A stretch of DNA of 35,038 nt, from the NCBI GenBank assembly GCA_041676005.1, contig JBAYST010000003.1, positions 1 to 35,038 on the forward strand, in the 5' to 3' direction. The notes beneath the pieces were generated by a model. That model ran no database searches, was not told the origin of the DNA, and worked only from the letters and a program-made list of their open reading frames with translations. This DNA comes from JBAYST01 sp041676005 (GTDB lineage: Bacteria > Bacillota_I > Bacilli_A > RFN20 > CAG-826). Shown here piece after piece: positions 16,129 through 23,783 of this stretch (position 1 is the first letter of the stretch; each line of letters opens with the position of its first letter). The position numbers and the translations under genes are program-made.

Positions 16129-17694
16129 ATGGACAACGAAATGATCTTAAATGCAATCATCCTCTATGCTAGTTTAGCTCTGATGATCGGAGCTTTTGGA
16201 TATTTGATTTTTCGAGTGAGAAAAATCGCTAAAGCTCCCAGCCTAGAAATATTTGATTTGAAGAAAGAAAGAAATTGGATCATCGGTCTCAGTTCGACAT
16301 TCATTGCTTTTAGTTTGATATTCGCGATTGGAATCGTCTTGATGATGAAATTTGACCTTTCTGGTTTAGAGTGGTTTTATCTCGTCTTAGGGTCACTTGG
16401 TACAAGTGCTTCAATTATGGTTTTCTATCTTTCTTTTAGATTGCATTATTATCAAAAGAATTTCTCTCTGAAATTCGATAAAATTTTATATTGGTCGATG
16501 CTCGGGTCGATTGTGACTTTTACTGCTTTCTTTTTCATTTGGACCGAAGCTTACGCTCTTCATTTAGACTATCCACTTGCTAACGGAATTTCATGGGCAG
16601 ATGGACTTGCTTTAGTCAATATCAAAAGTAGCCATAGTCCGAATATCACTTGGTATGCACTGTGCATCGTCAGCGGTGCGCTTTTTGTCTATTTCCTTTC
16701 TGACCACAAGATGTATAAAAAATATGGCAAACACGGAATGGTCGAATCGACATTTTATGTCGCTTTTCCAGCTGGAATCATCGGGGCTCGCCTCGGTTAT
16801 GTAATTGGAAACTGGGAACTTGAATTTGCCGGAAGAGATTTTTTAGAAGTCTTTAAAATTTGGAACGGCGGATTGACGATTTTAAGCGGTGGAGTAATCG
16901 GGATCATCGTCGGAGTTTTATGGTTTAAATGGAGACATAAAGATATTGACGTCTTTGACGTCGCAGATTTACTTGTCCCGACGATTTTATTAGCCCAAGC
17001 TTTTGGTCGCTGGGGTAATTTCTTTAACGCAGAAGTTCATGGTGGAGAAGTGTCTATGGCCAATTGGAGCTTTTTGCCACAGGTCATCTTGCAGCAATCA
17101 CGTTTTTCCTCTGCTGCAGGTATGGCAGGAGAGGGACTCATTTGGGCACCTTTATTTCTCGTTGAAGGAATTGTCAATGTCGCGGGATTTTTTGTTCTTG
17201 CTTATTTATTTGGACAAGTCTTAAAAAAATATACTCGCCCAGGAGATATAGTTCTTGGCTATGTCATCTGGTATGGCGGAACGAGAACATTTATGGAACC
17301 ACTTCGCGATTCTGCTTTTAATATGGGAACAGATGGCGCTTGGTCTTGGATTTGGGGAATCATTTTTGTCGGAGTCGGAATTTTATTTATCGCCGTCAAT
17401 CATCTGGTGAGGATGATAATCGAAAGAAAGAAAAACTTACCTTATGCGATTTCGTTTAGTAAAAAATCTGATTATATCAATATCGGAATTATTTCTTTTA
17501 TCTCTTTGGCACTCACGATCACTGGGGCGTGTCTCTTTGCACTTTTCCCGCCTCCAACTGAATCTCTCATCGCTTTAGTACCACATAATATTGGTCTAAT
17601 CATGCTCATCATCGGAGCGTTTTCCTTTGCTCTTTTGGTTCTTCCATTGTTCCGTTTGTTTGCAAAACAAAAACCCGCAATTCAACAATCTTAA
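16129..17694 (+). CDS. lgt: Prolipoprotein diacylglyceryl transferase, enlarged
   Basis: Lgt attaches diacylglycerol from phosphatidylglycerol to the lipobox cysteine of prolipoproteins, in the membrane. The core is clear: GIIGARLGYV, WNGGLTILSGGVIG, GRWGNFFNAEVHGG (R294, N297, N300, E302; the R143/N146 region of the E. coli enzyme) and GGTRTFMEPLRD (R386, E390; the R239/E243 region). At 521 residues it is much longer than typical Lgt (about 260-300). The extra length is an N-terminal block of about 150 residues with roughly four predicted membrane segments and a C-terminal block with two more. The usual HGG of the second motif reads SGG. Ribosome site AAAGGAG precedes ATG. It lies 12 nt after uvrA and 1 nt before the HAD phosphatase gene. 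Its clients include the lipoproteins elsewhere in the window. Confidence 0.93.
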   Translation: MDNEMILNAIILYASLALMIGAFGYLIFRVRKIAKAPSLEIFDLKKERNWIIGLSSTFIAFSLIFAIGIVLMMKFDLSGLEWFYLVLGSLGTSASIMVFYLSFRLHYYQKNFSLKFDKILYWSMLGSIVTFTAFFFIWTEAYALHLDYPLANGISWADGLALVNIKSSHSPNITWYALCIVSGALFVYFLSDHKMYKKYGKHGMVESTFYVAFPAGIIGARLGYVIGNWELEFAGRDFLEVFKIWNGGLTILSGGVIGIIVGVLWFKWRHKDIDVFDVADLLVPTILLAQAFGRWGNFFNAEVHGGEVSMANWSFLPQVILQQSRFSSAAGMAGEGLIWAPLFLVEGIVNVAGFFVLAYLFGQVLKKYTRPGDIVLGYVIWYGGTRTFMEPLRDSAFNMGTDGAWSWIWGIIFVGVGILFIAVNHLVRMIIERKKNLPYAISFSKKSDYINIGIISFISLALTITGACLFALFPPPTESLIALVPHNIGLIMLIIGAFSFALLVLPLFRLFAKQKPAIQQS

Positions 17695-17695
17695 A

Positions 17696-18340
17696 ATGAA
17701 ATACCGCGTAATTATTCTCGATTTAGATGGCACTTTACTCAATACCGACGAGATGATCATCGCGGTTTTTAATGAACTCTATCAGCTTTATCGCGGTGGG
17801 ATTTTAACTCCTAAAGAAGAGATCTATTATTTTTCTGGACCTCCATTAAGCGAGACGATGAAAAAAGAATTCATCGATCAAGACCCCGCTTTTATGGTCA
17901 AAGAATTTTCTCGTCTAACACCAAAATACCTAGCAAAAACCGTCACATTATATAAAGATGCGGATGAGACATTGAAATACTTTAAGAAAAGAGGTCTAAA
18001 ACTTGCGGTCGTGACTAACAAACTAAAAAAGCCGACGATCGAAGTCTTAAATTTATTTGATCTCACTTCCTTATTCGATGTTGTCATTGCTCTTGATGAT
18101 GTTAAAAAAGGCAAACCTGATCCAGAAGGAATTTTAAAGGTTTTAGAAAAGTTGAATATCACCGATAAAAAGACTGCGATTTATGTCGGAGATAATGAAG
18201 TCGATTATCAAGTTGCCCTAAAAGCTGGAGTAGACAGCGCTTTGGTTGTCTGGGGACCGCGAATATTAGATAATAAACTCACACCAACGGTGAAAATCAA
18301 GTCTTATAAGGAGTTAAAACGTTATGTCGAAAAATCTTAA
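17696..18340 (+). CDS. ppaX: HAD-family phosphatase, pyrophosphatase PpaX-like
   Basis: A longer in-frame start at 17627 would lie inside lgt; the ATG at 17696, 1 nt after the lgt stop, gives 214 residues and begins MKYRVIILDLDGTLLNT, as in PpaX/phosphoglycolate phosphatases. There is no ribosome site, so translation probably depends on ribosomes finishing lgt. HAD motifs: DLDGT (nucleophile and acid/base Asp), VVTNK (motif II Thr), the Lys of GKPDP (motif III) and GDNEVD (motif IV). In Bacillus, PpaX hydrolyses pyrophosphate produced by HPr kinase/phosphorylase and sits next to hprK and lgt. The lgt-ppaX order is kept here, but hprK is not seen, so the enzyme may have another substrate such as phosphoglycolate. 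Confidence 0.85.
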   Translation: MKYRVIILDLDGTLLNTDEMIIAVFNELYQLYRGGILTPKEEIYYFSGPPLSETMKKEFIDQDPAFMVKEFSRLTPKYLAKTVTLYKDADETLKYFKKRGLKLAVVTNKLKKPTIEVLNLFDLTSLFDVVIALDDVKKGKPDPEGILKVLEKLNITDKKTAIYVGDNEVDYQVALKAGVDSALVVWGPRILDNKLTPTVKIKSYKELKRYVEKS

Positions 18341-19250
18341 AACCCATGATGTGATCATCATCGGTGCTGGCCCAGCCGGAATTGGAGCCGCTCTTAGTTT
18401 GCATCATGAAGGAGTCGATTTTGCGATTTTAGAATATTCGGCTCCAGGAGGCAAAATCAATGTCGCCCCACGAGTCGATAATTATCCTGGGTATACAAAA
18501 ATCCCCGGCCCAGATCTTGCGTTTGCCTTTTATGAACGCTTGCTTGCAGTCGGAATCCAAATCAACGGAGAAGAAGTCATTTCTTTAACTAAAGAGGGAA
18601 ATAAATTCAAGATTGAAACCGATCAAAATATCTATGAATCCAAAGCGGTCTTAGTCGCTAGTGGAGCTCAAGAGAAAAAACTCGGTCTTCCAAAGGAAGA
18701 AGAACTCTTCGGTAAAGGAATTTCCTATTGTGCACTGTGCGATGGTCATTTCTTTAAAGATCAAACCGTCGTCGTCGTCGGAGGAGGTAATTCGGCCTTA
18801 AAAGAATCACTCCACCTCGCCGGACTCGTTAAAAAATTATATCTCGTCCACCGAAGAAGAGAATTCCGCGGACTAAATAAATTTGTTAAAGAAATTGAAG
18901 AATTGGGTAATGTGGAAATTTTAACTCCATATATCGCCACCGAAATCATCGGCGACGATCAATTAAAGGCTCTAAGAATTCAAAACGTTGAAACCGATGA
19001 AATCAAAATTTTAGAAGTCGATGGCTTTTTCCCTTTAGTCGGATTAAATCCGAATACGACTTTTGTCAAAATCGAAGGAATTTTAGATGATTACCGTTAT
19101 ATCCCAGTCGATAACAAAACGATGATGAGTCCAGTAGAAGGACTCTTCGCTGCCGGAGATGTTCTGCCGCGGATCATCAAGCAGATTTATCTTTCCGAAC
19201 ACGATGGAAAAGTTGCCGCTAAAAGTATCATCGAATATTTAAAAAAATAA
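18324..19250 (+). CDS. trxB: Thioredoxin reductase
   Basis: The protein has 308 residues, standard for low-molecular-weight thioredoxin reductase. It uses NADPH and FAD to reduce thioredoxin in the cytoplasm. The FAD-binding motif IIGAGPAGIGAA is at the N-terminus, the redox pair CALC is at C136 and C139 followed by DG, and the NADPH domain has VVVVGGGNSALKE followed by HRRREFRG (the basic residues that read the NADPH phosphate). The C-terminal GLFAAGDV closes the FAD fold. The start overlaps the ppaX end by 17 nt, with AAGGAG upstream of ATG. It is the last gene of the uvrA-lgt-ppaX-trxB unit and is followed by a short terminator. Confidence 0.96.
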   Translation: MSKNLKTHDVIIIGAGPAGIGAALSLHHEGVDFAILEYSAPGGKINVAPRVDNYPGYTKIPGPDLAFAFYERLLAVGIQINGEEVISLTKEGNKFKIETDQNIYESKAVLVASGAQEKKLGLPKEEELFGKGISYCALCDGHFFKDQTVVVVGGGNSALKESLHLAGLVKKLYLVHRRREFRGLNKFVKEIEELGNVEILTPYIATEIIGDDQLKALRIQNVETDEIKILEVDGFFPLVGLNPNTTFVKIEGILDDYRYIPVDNKTMMSPVEGLFAAGDVLPRIIKQIYLSEHDGKVAAKSIIEYLKK

Positions 19251-19275
19251 GGAGTTCTACTCCTTTTCTTTTTGT
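19249..19275 (+). terminator. Terminator after trxB
   Basis: AAGGAG (19249-19254) pairs with CTCCTT (19260-19265), followed by TTCTTTTTGTTTT. The stem starts in the stop codon. With only 6 bp it may leak into rapZ. Confidence 0.65.
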
Positions 19276-19291
19276 TTTCCGCTTATCAATG

Positions 19292-19297
19292 TATAAT
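19292..19297 (+). promoter_or_regulatory. -10 of the rapZ-whiA-xre promoter
   Basis: A perfect TATAAT lies 6 nt before the AAGGAG ribosome site of rapZ. The -35 is only a T-rich stretch shared with the preceding terminator. CAAT and ATTG flank the -10 region symmetrically. Confidence 0.5.
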
Positions 19298-19314
19298 TGT
19301 AAAAGGAGTAAAAA

Positions 19315-20175
19315 ATGATAGAAGTAGTATTTTTAACCGGCCCATCCGGAAGTGGGAAAACCACCGCCCAACACGTATTCGAAGAATCAGGTTACTATGT
19401 GATCGATAATATTTTTACCGCCTCATTTGAACCGATTATGAATGAAATTCTCACCAGTCATGAAAAATATAAAAAGATTTTGATTTCGGTTTCTCCTAAA
19501 ACCACATTTGAAATCATTCCTTTATTAAAGAAAATCAAAGCTCCAAATCTGACGAGTCGAATGATTGTTTTAGATTGTAAAAAAGACATTCTTCTCACTC
19601 GTTATAAACTCACTCGTCACGTTCATCCCTTGACGACGATTACCAATATGTCATTAGAAGATGCGCTTGAAGATGATGCGGCCTATATCAGAAAAATTAA
19701 GGACGACGCAGATGTCATCATCGATACGACTAGCCTCGGCGTTAAAGATTTTCGAAAAATTTTGTTTGAGACAATTTCTTTGCGCAATAAAGACAATGTC
19801 CGAGTCCGCTTTATTTCCTTTGGTCATAAATATTTAGCCCCAATGGATTGTGATTTATTTTTAGATACTAGGGCGATTCCTAATCCGTATTGGGATCCAA
19901 AATTACGTAAATTCTCGGGATTAGATAAAGAGATCATCGATTATCTCGAATCTATTAAAGACACAAATGAGCTTTTGGGTGAGATGATCGATTACTTAGA
20001 TTGTTACTTAAAAAAAGTTCAAGCCGATGGAAGAGGCGACTATTGTGTCGGGATTTGCTGCAGTGGTGGTCAACACCGTTCAGTTTATTTTGCCGAAAGA
20101 TTAAAAGAACATTTTGCAAAGAAGTATGAGACTTCTGTCTTTCATCGCGACATTACTAAAAAAGAGGGTACATGA
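19315..20175 (+). CDS. rapZ: RNase adapter / nucleotide-binding protein RapZ (YvcJ family)
   Basis: The protein has 286 residues, normal for RapZ. The N-terminal P-loop GPSGSGKTT (9-17) binds ATP or GTP. The C-terminal domain contains VGICCSGGQHRSVYFAERL, the RapZ signature (usually TGGxHRSV), and FRDI-like 'HRDITK' near the end. In E. coli RapZ senses glucosamine-6-phosphate and steers RNase E; in Bacillus YvcJ affects competence and its target is unclear. The Cys-Ser replacing the usual Cys-Thr before GG is mild. In Bacillus yvcK lies between rapZ and whiA; here whiA overlaps rapZ directly by ATGA, so yvcK is missing from this locus. Confidence 0.95.
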   Translation: MIEVVFLTGPSGSGKTTAQHVFEESGYYVIDNIFTASFEPIMNEILTSHEKYKKILISVSPKTTFEIIPLLKKIKAPNLTSRMIVLDCKKDILLTRYKLTRHVHPLTTITNMSLEDALEDDAAYIRKIKDDADVIIDTTSLGVKDFRKILFETISLRNKDNVRVRFISFGHKYLAPMDCDLFLDTRAIPNPYWDPKLRKFSGLDKEIIDYLESIKDTNELLGEMIDYLDCYLKKVQADGRGDYCVGICCSGGQHRSVYFAERLKEHFAKKYETSVFHRDITKKEGT

Positions 20176-21128
20176 GCAAAGGGATTTCCTTCAGTCAAAA
20201 AATTAAAGAAGAATTGTGTGCTAATGAATATCTGAGTAAAGACCGACTCAAAGCGCTCCTATCAGCCTATCTTAGAATCAACGGACATCTTGTTTTAAAT
20301 AACAAAAAAACTTTACTTGTCTTTGAAACTCAAAACGGGAAGATCGCCAAATTCATCTATCAGACGATTGGCGAATTTTATCATGCGCCAGTTTTTTTCA
20401 CCTATGAGAAGAAAACGCGCTTTTCAAAAAATCTGATCTATAAAACAACGATCGAAGAAATGGGAGAAGAAATTCTTGAAGACCTAGACATTTCTTTCCT
20501 CGAAGAAAAGATTTCTAAGACGATTGTCAATAATGATGACACGATTTCGGGTTATCTCGCCGGAGCGTTTTTAGCTTCTGGTTCGATCAATTCTCCGCGG
20601 AGTAGTAATTATCATTTAGAAATATCCTTAAATAGTGAAAACCATGCAAAATGGCTCGCAAAATTATTTCTTCGCTATAAAAACACGAATATAGAACCGA
20701 AAATCATTAAAAGACGGGAGAATTACATTGTTTATTTGAAAAAGTCTGATAAAATTGCCGATTTTTTAGTGATGATTGGAGCGGTTAATTCATGTATGGA
20801 ATTTGAAAACATTCGGGTCGACCGCGATTATTTGAATATCACAAACCGCTTGAGCAATCTCGATACCGCGAATATGCTCAAGACCGTTAAGACTGCCGAA
20901 AAGCAGATCAAATGGATTGAACTGATCGATCAAAAAATTGGCATCGATCATCTGAGCGAAAGTAAAATTCGCCTTTTATGTCGTCTCCGATTAGAAAATG
21001 ATTCAGCGTCTTTGGATGAACTGGCCTATTTGATGTCAGAAGCACTTTCGAAGACCGTCAGTAAATCAAATGTCGCCCATCTGTTTCGAAAAATCGAAGA
21101 AAAGTATTTACGCCTTGGAGGTGAATGA
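20172..21128 (+). CDS. whiA: WhiA-type DNA-binding regulator
   Basis: The protein has 318 residues, typical of WhiA. The first 85 or so residues are the WhiA N-terminal domain (KIKEELC at the start). Residues about 125-215 are the LAGLIDADG-like fold: 'YLAGAFLASGSINSPRSSNYHLEI' and 'YIVYLKKSDKIADFLVMIGA'. The catalytic acids of homing endonucleases are not kept, as in other WhiA proteins. The C-terminal helix-turn-helix (about 225-312) contains 'LCRLRLENDSASLDELAYLM' and 'VSKSNVAHLFRKIEE'. In Streptomyces WhiA controls sporulation; in Bacillus it affects division and chromosome segregation. It overlaps rapZ (ATGA) and its TGA stop overlaps the next start, so three genes are translated as a chain. 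Confidence 0.95.
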   Translation: MSKGISFSQKIKEELCANEYLSKDRLKALLSAYLRINGHLVLNNKKTLLVFETQNGKIAKFIYQTIGEFYHAPVFFTYEKKTRFSKNLIYKTTIEEMGEEILEDLDISFLEEKISKTIVNNDDTISGYLAGAFLASGSINSPRSSNYHLEISLNSENHAKWLAKLFLRYKNTNIEPKIIKRRENYIVYLKKSDKIADFLVMIGAVNSCMEFENIRVDRDYLNITNRLSNLDTANMLKTVKTAEKQIKWIELIDQKIGIDHLSESKIRLLCRLRLENDSASLDELAYLMSEALSKTVSKSNVAHLFRKIEEKYLRLGGE

Positions 21129-21370
21129 TGGATATCAATTACAAACTCGGAAATCGGATTCGAGAATTGCGGACTAACCGAGGGTGGTCTCAAGAAGTTT
21201 TATCTTTTGAAGCCGAGATAAATAAAAACTATATCAGCGATCTAGAACGCGGCACTAGAAATCCAACAGTGAAAATCATCGCCCGAATCGCTAAAGCTTT
21301 TCAGGTTGAAATTGGCTTTTTATTTTCAGAGGAGAAAGAAAACCAAATTGAAAAGAGCGAGGTTATTTAA
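21125..21370 (+). CDS. Small XRE-family DNA-binding protein
   Basis: The protein has 81 residues (80 if the next ATG, 21128, is used). It is essentially one helix-turn-helix of the XRE/Cro type: GNRIRELRTNRGWSQEVLS, then 'NKNYISDLERGTRNPTVKII', then 'ARIAKAFQVEIGFLF'. It resembles the short controller proteins and SinR-like regulators, which act as dimers on palindromes. No restriction-modification genes are nearby. In Bacillus the corresponding place after whiA holds crh, and gapA is preceded by its repressor gene cggR. Here this gene stands in both positions at once, ending 29 nt before the gap -35, with two palindromes between it and gap. A role in controlling gap or its own operon is plausible but not shown. 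Confidence 0.88.
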   Translation: MMDINYKLGNRIRELRTNRGWSQEVLSFEAEINKNYISDLERGTRNPTVKIIARIAKAFQVEIGFLFSEEKENQIEKSEVI

Positions 21371-21372
21371 AG

Positions 21373-21389
21373 GTTATTAATTTAATAAC
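21373..21389. repeat. Palindrome GTTATTAA-T-TTAATAAC
   Basis: A perfect 8-1-8 inverted repeat starts 3 nt after the xre stop. It is not followed by a T-run, so it is unlikely to be a terminator. GGTTATTtAA at the xre stop is a near-direct repeat of its left arm. Confidence 0.65.
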
Positions 21390-21398
21390 GGATTAGAC

Positions 21399-21432
21399 TT
21401 GCCAATATTTCTTTATATAGTGTATACTATAT
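21399..21432 (+). promoter_or_regulatory. gap promoter with embedded palindrome
   Basis: TTGCCA (21399-21404) and TATACT (21423-21428) are 18 nt apart. The -10 lies inside ATATAGT-GTAT-ACTATAT (21415-21432), a perfect 7-4-7 inverted repeat well placed as an operator. An AAGGAGG ribosome site follows at 21444-21450. Confidence 0.7.
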
Positions 21433-21460
21433 CTCGCAATAATAAGGAGGACATGAGAAT

Positions 21461-22495
21461 ATGTCAAAAATTAAGCTTGCAATTAATGGTTTCGGGAGAA
21501 TCGGGCGTTTAGCGTTTCGTCGCGCTGTCGAAACCGGCGACTTTGAAATCGTCGCTCTTAATGATCTAGTCGATGCTGCGACTCTTGCGTATTTATTAAA
21601 ATATGATACAACCCATAAGAATTGGCACAAAGACGAAATATCTTTTAACGCTGAAAAGAACTCAATTGTATTCCAAGGAAAGGAAATTCCAGTCCTTGGT
21701 AAAAAAGATCCAGCCGAACTCAATTGGAAAGATTTCGGTGTCGATATCGTCCTTGAATGCACTGGACGTTTTAAAGGAAAAGAAGATGCTCGCATTCACC
21801 TCAATAACGGGGCAAAAGGCGTGATTATCTCCGCTCCTTCGGATAAAGAAACTCCGACCTTTGTCTATGGAGTTAACTCTGATCTTTTAACTAAAGAAAT
21901 GACTGTTGTCTCTGGTGCGAGCTGCACGACAAACTGCTTAGCCCCGGTGATGAAAGTACTCGTCGATAAATTCGGAGTGAGAGGCGGTTATATGACTACT
22001 GTTCACGCCTATACAAATGATCAGACGACACTCGACCTTGCAAAAGGTAACCTCCGCCGTGGTCGAGCTGCTGCGGCCAATATCGTTCCAACGACAACTG
22101 GAGCAGCTAAAGCGATCGACCTCGTGATTCCTGAACTAAAAGGAAAAATGCGGGGTGGTGCACTTCGTGTTCCGGTGATCGATGGCTCATTAGTTGACCT
22201 CTCTCTTCTTTTAGAAAAAGAAGTCACCGCCGAAGAGATCAACGCAGCGATGAAAGAAGCGAGCCTTACCTCTCTTAAAGACATTCTTGATTACACCGAA
22301 GATGAAATCGTCTCAAGCGATATCATCGGTGCACCAGCAGGTTCGATTTTCGATGCGACTCAAACCTCGGTCTTCACGCTTCCTGATGGTGAACAACTCG
22401 TCAAAGTTGTCTCTTGGTACGATAATGAATATTCATATACCTGCCAATTCATTCGTTTGGCTAAACACATGGCCAAAATCTTAGGTATTAAATAA
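21461..22495 (+). CDS. gap: Glyceraldehyde-3-phosphate dehydrogenase
   Basis: The protein has 344 residues. It oxidises glyceraldehyde-3-phosphate to 1,3-bisphosphoglycerate with NAD in glycolysis. The Rossmann motif NGFGRIGRLAFR opens the chain, NDL after the second strand suggests NAD rather than NADP preference, and the catalytic SGASCTTNCLAP has C155 as the nucleophile. WYDNEYSYT near the C-terminus completes the active site. The AAGGAGG site is 10 nt before ATG; a closer ATG at 21453 is out of frame. The gene begins the gap-pgk-tpi set and is separated from pgk by a hairpin. There is one gap in the window and it looks like the glycolytic type. Confidence 0.97.
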   Translation: MSKIKLAINGFGRIGRLAFRRAVETGDFEIVALNDLVDAATLAYLLKYDTTHKNWHKDEISFNAEKNSIVFQGKEIPVLGKKDPAELNWKDFGVDIVLECTGRFKGKEDARIHLNNGAKGVIISAPSDKETPTFVYGVNSDLLTKEMTVVSGASCTTNCLAPVMKVLVDKFGVRGGYMTTVHAYTNDQTTLDLAKGNLRRGRAAAANIVPTTTGAAKAIDLVIPELKGKMRGGALRVPVIDGSLVDLSLLLEKEVTAEEINAAMKEASLTSLKDILDYTEDEIVSSDIIGAPAGSIFDATQTSVFTLPDGEQLVKVVSWYDNEYSYTCQFIRLAKHMAKILGIK

Positions 22496-22512
22496 ATTTC
22501 TTCACTTTCATT

Positions 22513-22540
22513 AGTGCCCTGACAACTAGGGCACTTTTTA
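22513..22540 (+). terminator. Intrinsic terminator between gap and pgk
   Basis: AGTGCCCT (22513-22520) pairs with AGGGCACT (22528-22535) across a 7-nt loop, followed by TTTTA. No promoter is obvious before pgk, so this is probably a partial terminator that lowers pgk-tpi expression relative to gap, or a processing/stability hairpin. Confidence 0.75.
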
Positions 22541-22558
22541 TCGAAAAGGAGTCAAACT

Positions 22559-23779
22559 ATGTTAACAGTCCAAAACATGACAGATTTAAAAGGAAAAAAA
22601 GTCATCGTTCGTGTCGATTTTAATGTTCCACTTAAAAATGGAACGATTCGCGACGATAGTCGAATCGTCGCCGCTATTAAGACAATTGAAGAATTGCAAA
22701 AAAAAGAAGCGCGGATCATCTTGCTTTCACATTTAGGGAAAATTAAGCACAAAGAAGCTCCGGAAGTGATCGAAGAACAAAAAAAGAAAAATGACTTAGC
22801 CCCAGTCGCAGTTCGTCTAGGCGAATTACTCGCTTCACCCGTGAAATTTTCTAAAGAAACAACCGGCGAAGAAGTCAAAAGAGCAGTCGATGAATTACAA
22901 GATGGGGAAGTTATTCTCTTGCAGAATACCCGTTATGAAAAAGGGGAAGAGAAAAACGATCTCGAACTTTCAAAGAAATGGGCGAAATTAGCCGATGCTT
23001 TTGTGATGGATGCCTTTGGTAGCGCCCATCGTGCTCATGCCTCAACCTATGGAATTCCGGAGATTTTAAAAGCAGAAGGAAAACCCGTCGCAATCGGCTA
23101 TTTAGTCGAAAAAGAAGTTGAAAACCTCTCACGCTGTGTCGAGGTGAAACCAGAAGATCGTCCGTATTTGGCCATTTTAGGGGGATTTAAAATTTCTGAT
23201 AAAATCAAAGTCATCGATTCACTTCTCAAGAAGTGCGATAAGATTCTCATCGGTGGAGCGATGGCCTACACTTTTGCTAAAGCCTTAGGTTACACAATTG
23301 GCATTTCTCCTTGTGAAGATGATCAACTCGATTATGCGCGGAAATGTTTAATTGAGGCTAAAGGACGAATCATTTTACCAATCGATTCGGTCTGCACTGA
23401 TGCTTTTGATCCCGAACAAAGAAAATCAATTATTACAACCGAAAATCAAAACATTCCAGAAAACATGGAAGGAATGGATATCGGACCAAAAACTCAAGCT
23501 TTATTCGCCTCAGAGATCAGCAAAGCGAAGATGATTTTTTGGAACGGTCCAATGGGAGTTTTTGAACAAGCCGAATTCACCAAAGGAACAATCGCGGTCT
23601 GCAAAGCGATTTCCCTTCTTAAAGACGCCTTTACGGTCTGTGGTGGAGGAGATTCATCAGCCGCAGTAAAACAATTCGGTTACACCGAGAAGTTCTCTCA
23701 CGTTTCGACCGGTGGTGGAGCCGCTTTAGAAATGATTGAAAATGAGGGACATCTCCCCGGAATTGATATAATCAGGTAA
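22559..23779 (+). CDS. pgk: Phosphoglycerate kinase
   Basis: The protein has 406 residues, a usual length. It transfers phosphate from 1,3-bisphosphoglycerate to ADP. The N-terminal block VIVRVDFNVPLKNG binds the substrate, with further family blocks LSHLG, DAFGSAHRAHAST and LGGFKISDKI. The ATP-side C-domain has IGGAMAYTF, WNGPMGVFE and the glycine-rich VCGGGDSSAA ending in VSTGGGAALEMIE. The AAAGGAG ribosome site lies 9 nt before ATG. tpiA follows after 4 nt, so the two are coupled. The Ala of the usual GGAKVSDKI motif is Phe here, a change whose effect I cannot judge. Confidence 0.97.
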   Translation: MLTVQNMTDLKGKKVIVRVDFNVPLKNGTIRDDSRIVAAIKTIEELQKKEARIILLSHLGKIKHKEAPEVIEEQKKKNDLAPVAVRLGELLASPVKFSKETTGEEVKRAVDELQDGEVILLQNTRYEKGEEKNDLELSKKWAKLADAFVMDAFGSAHRAHASTYGIPEILKAEGKPVAIGYLVEKEVENLSRCVEVKPEDRPYLAILGGFKISDKIKVIDSLLKKCDKILIGGAMAYTFAKALGYTIGISPCEDDQLDYARKCLIEAKGRIILPIDSVCTDAFDPEQRKSIITTENQNIPENMEGMDIGPKTQALFASEISKAKMIFWNGPMGVFEQAEFTKGTIAVCKAISLLKDAFTVCGGGDSSAAVKQFGYTEKFSHVSTGGGAALEMIENEGHLPGIDIIR

Positions 23780-23783
23780 GAAT

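Noticed and set aside
17627..17695. A longer N-terminus for the HAD phosphatase
   Set aside because: It would overlap the end of lgt by 68 nt, adds 23 residues unlike any HAD protein, and the family start MKYRVIILDLDGT begins at 17696.
21125..21370. Controller protein of a restriction-modification system
   Set aside because: The sequence type fits, but no methyltransferase or endonuclease gene is nearby and the gene overlaps whiA.
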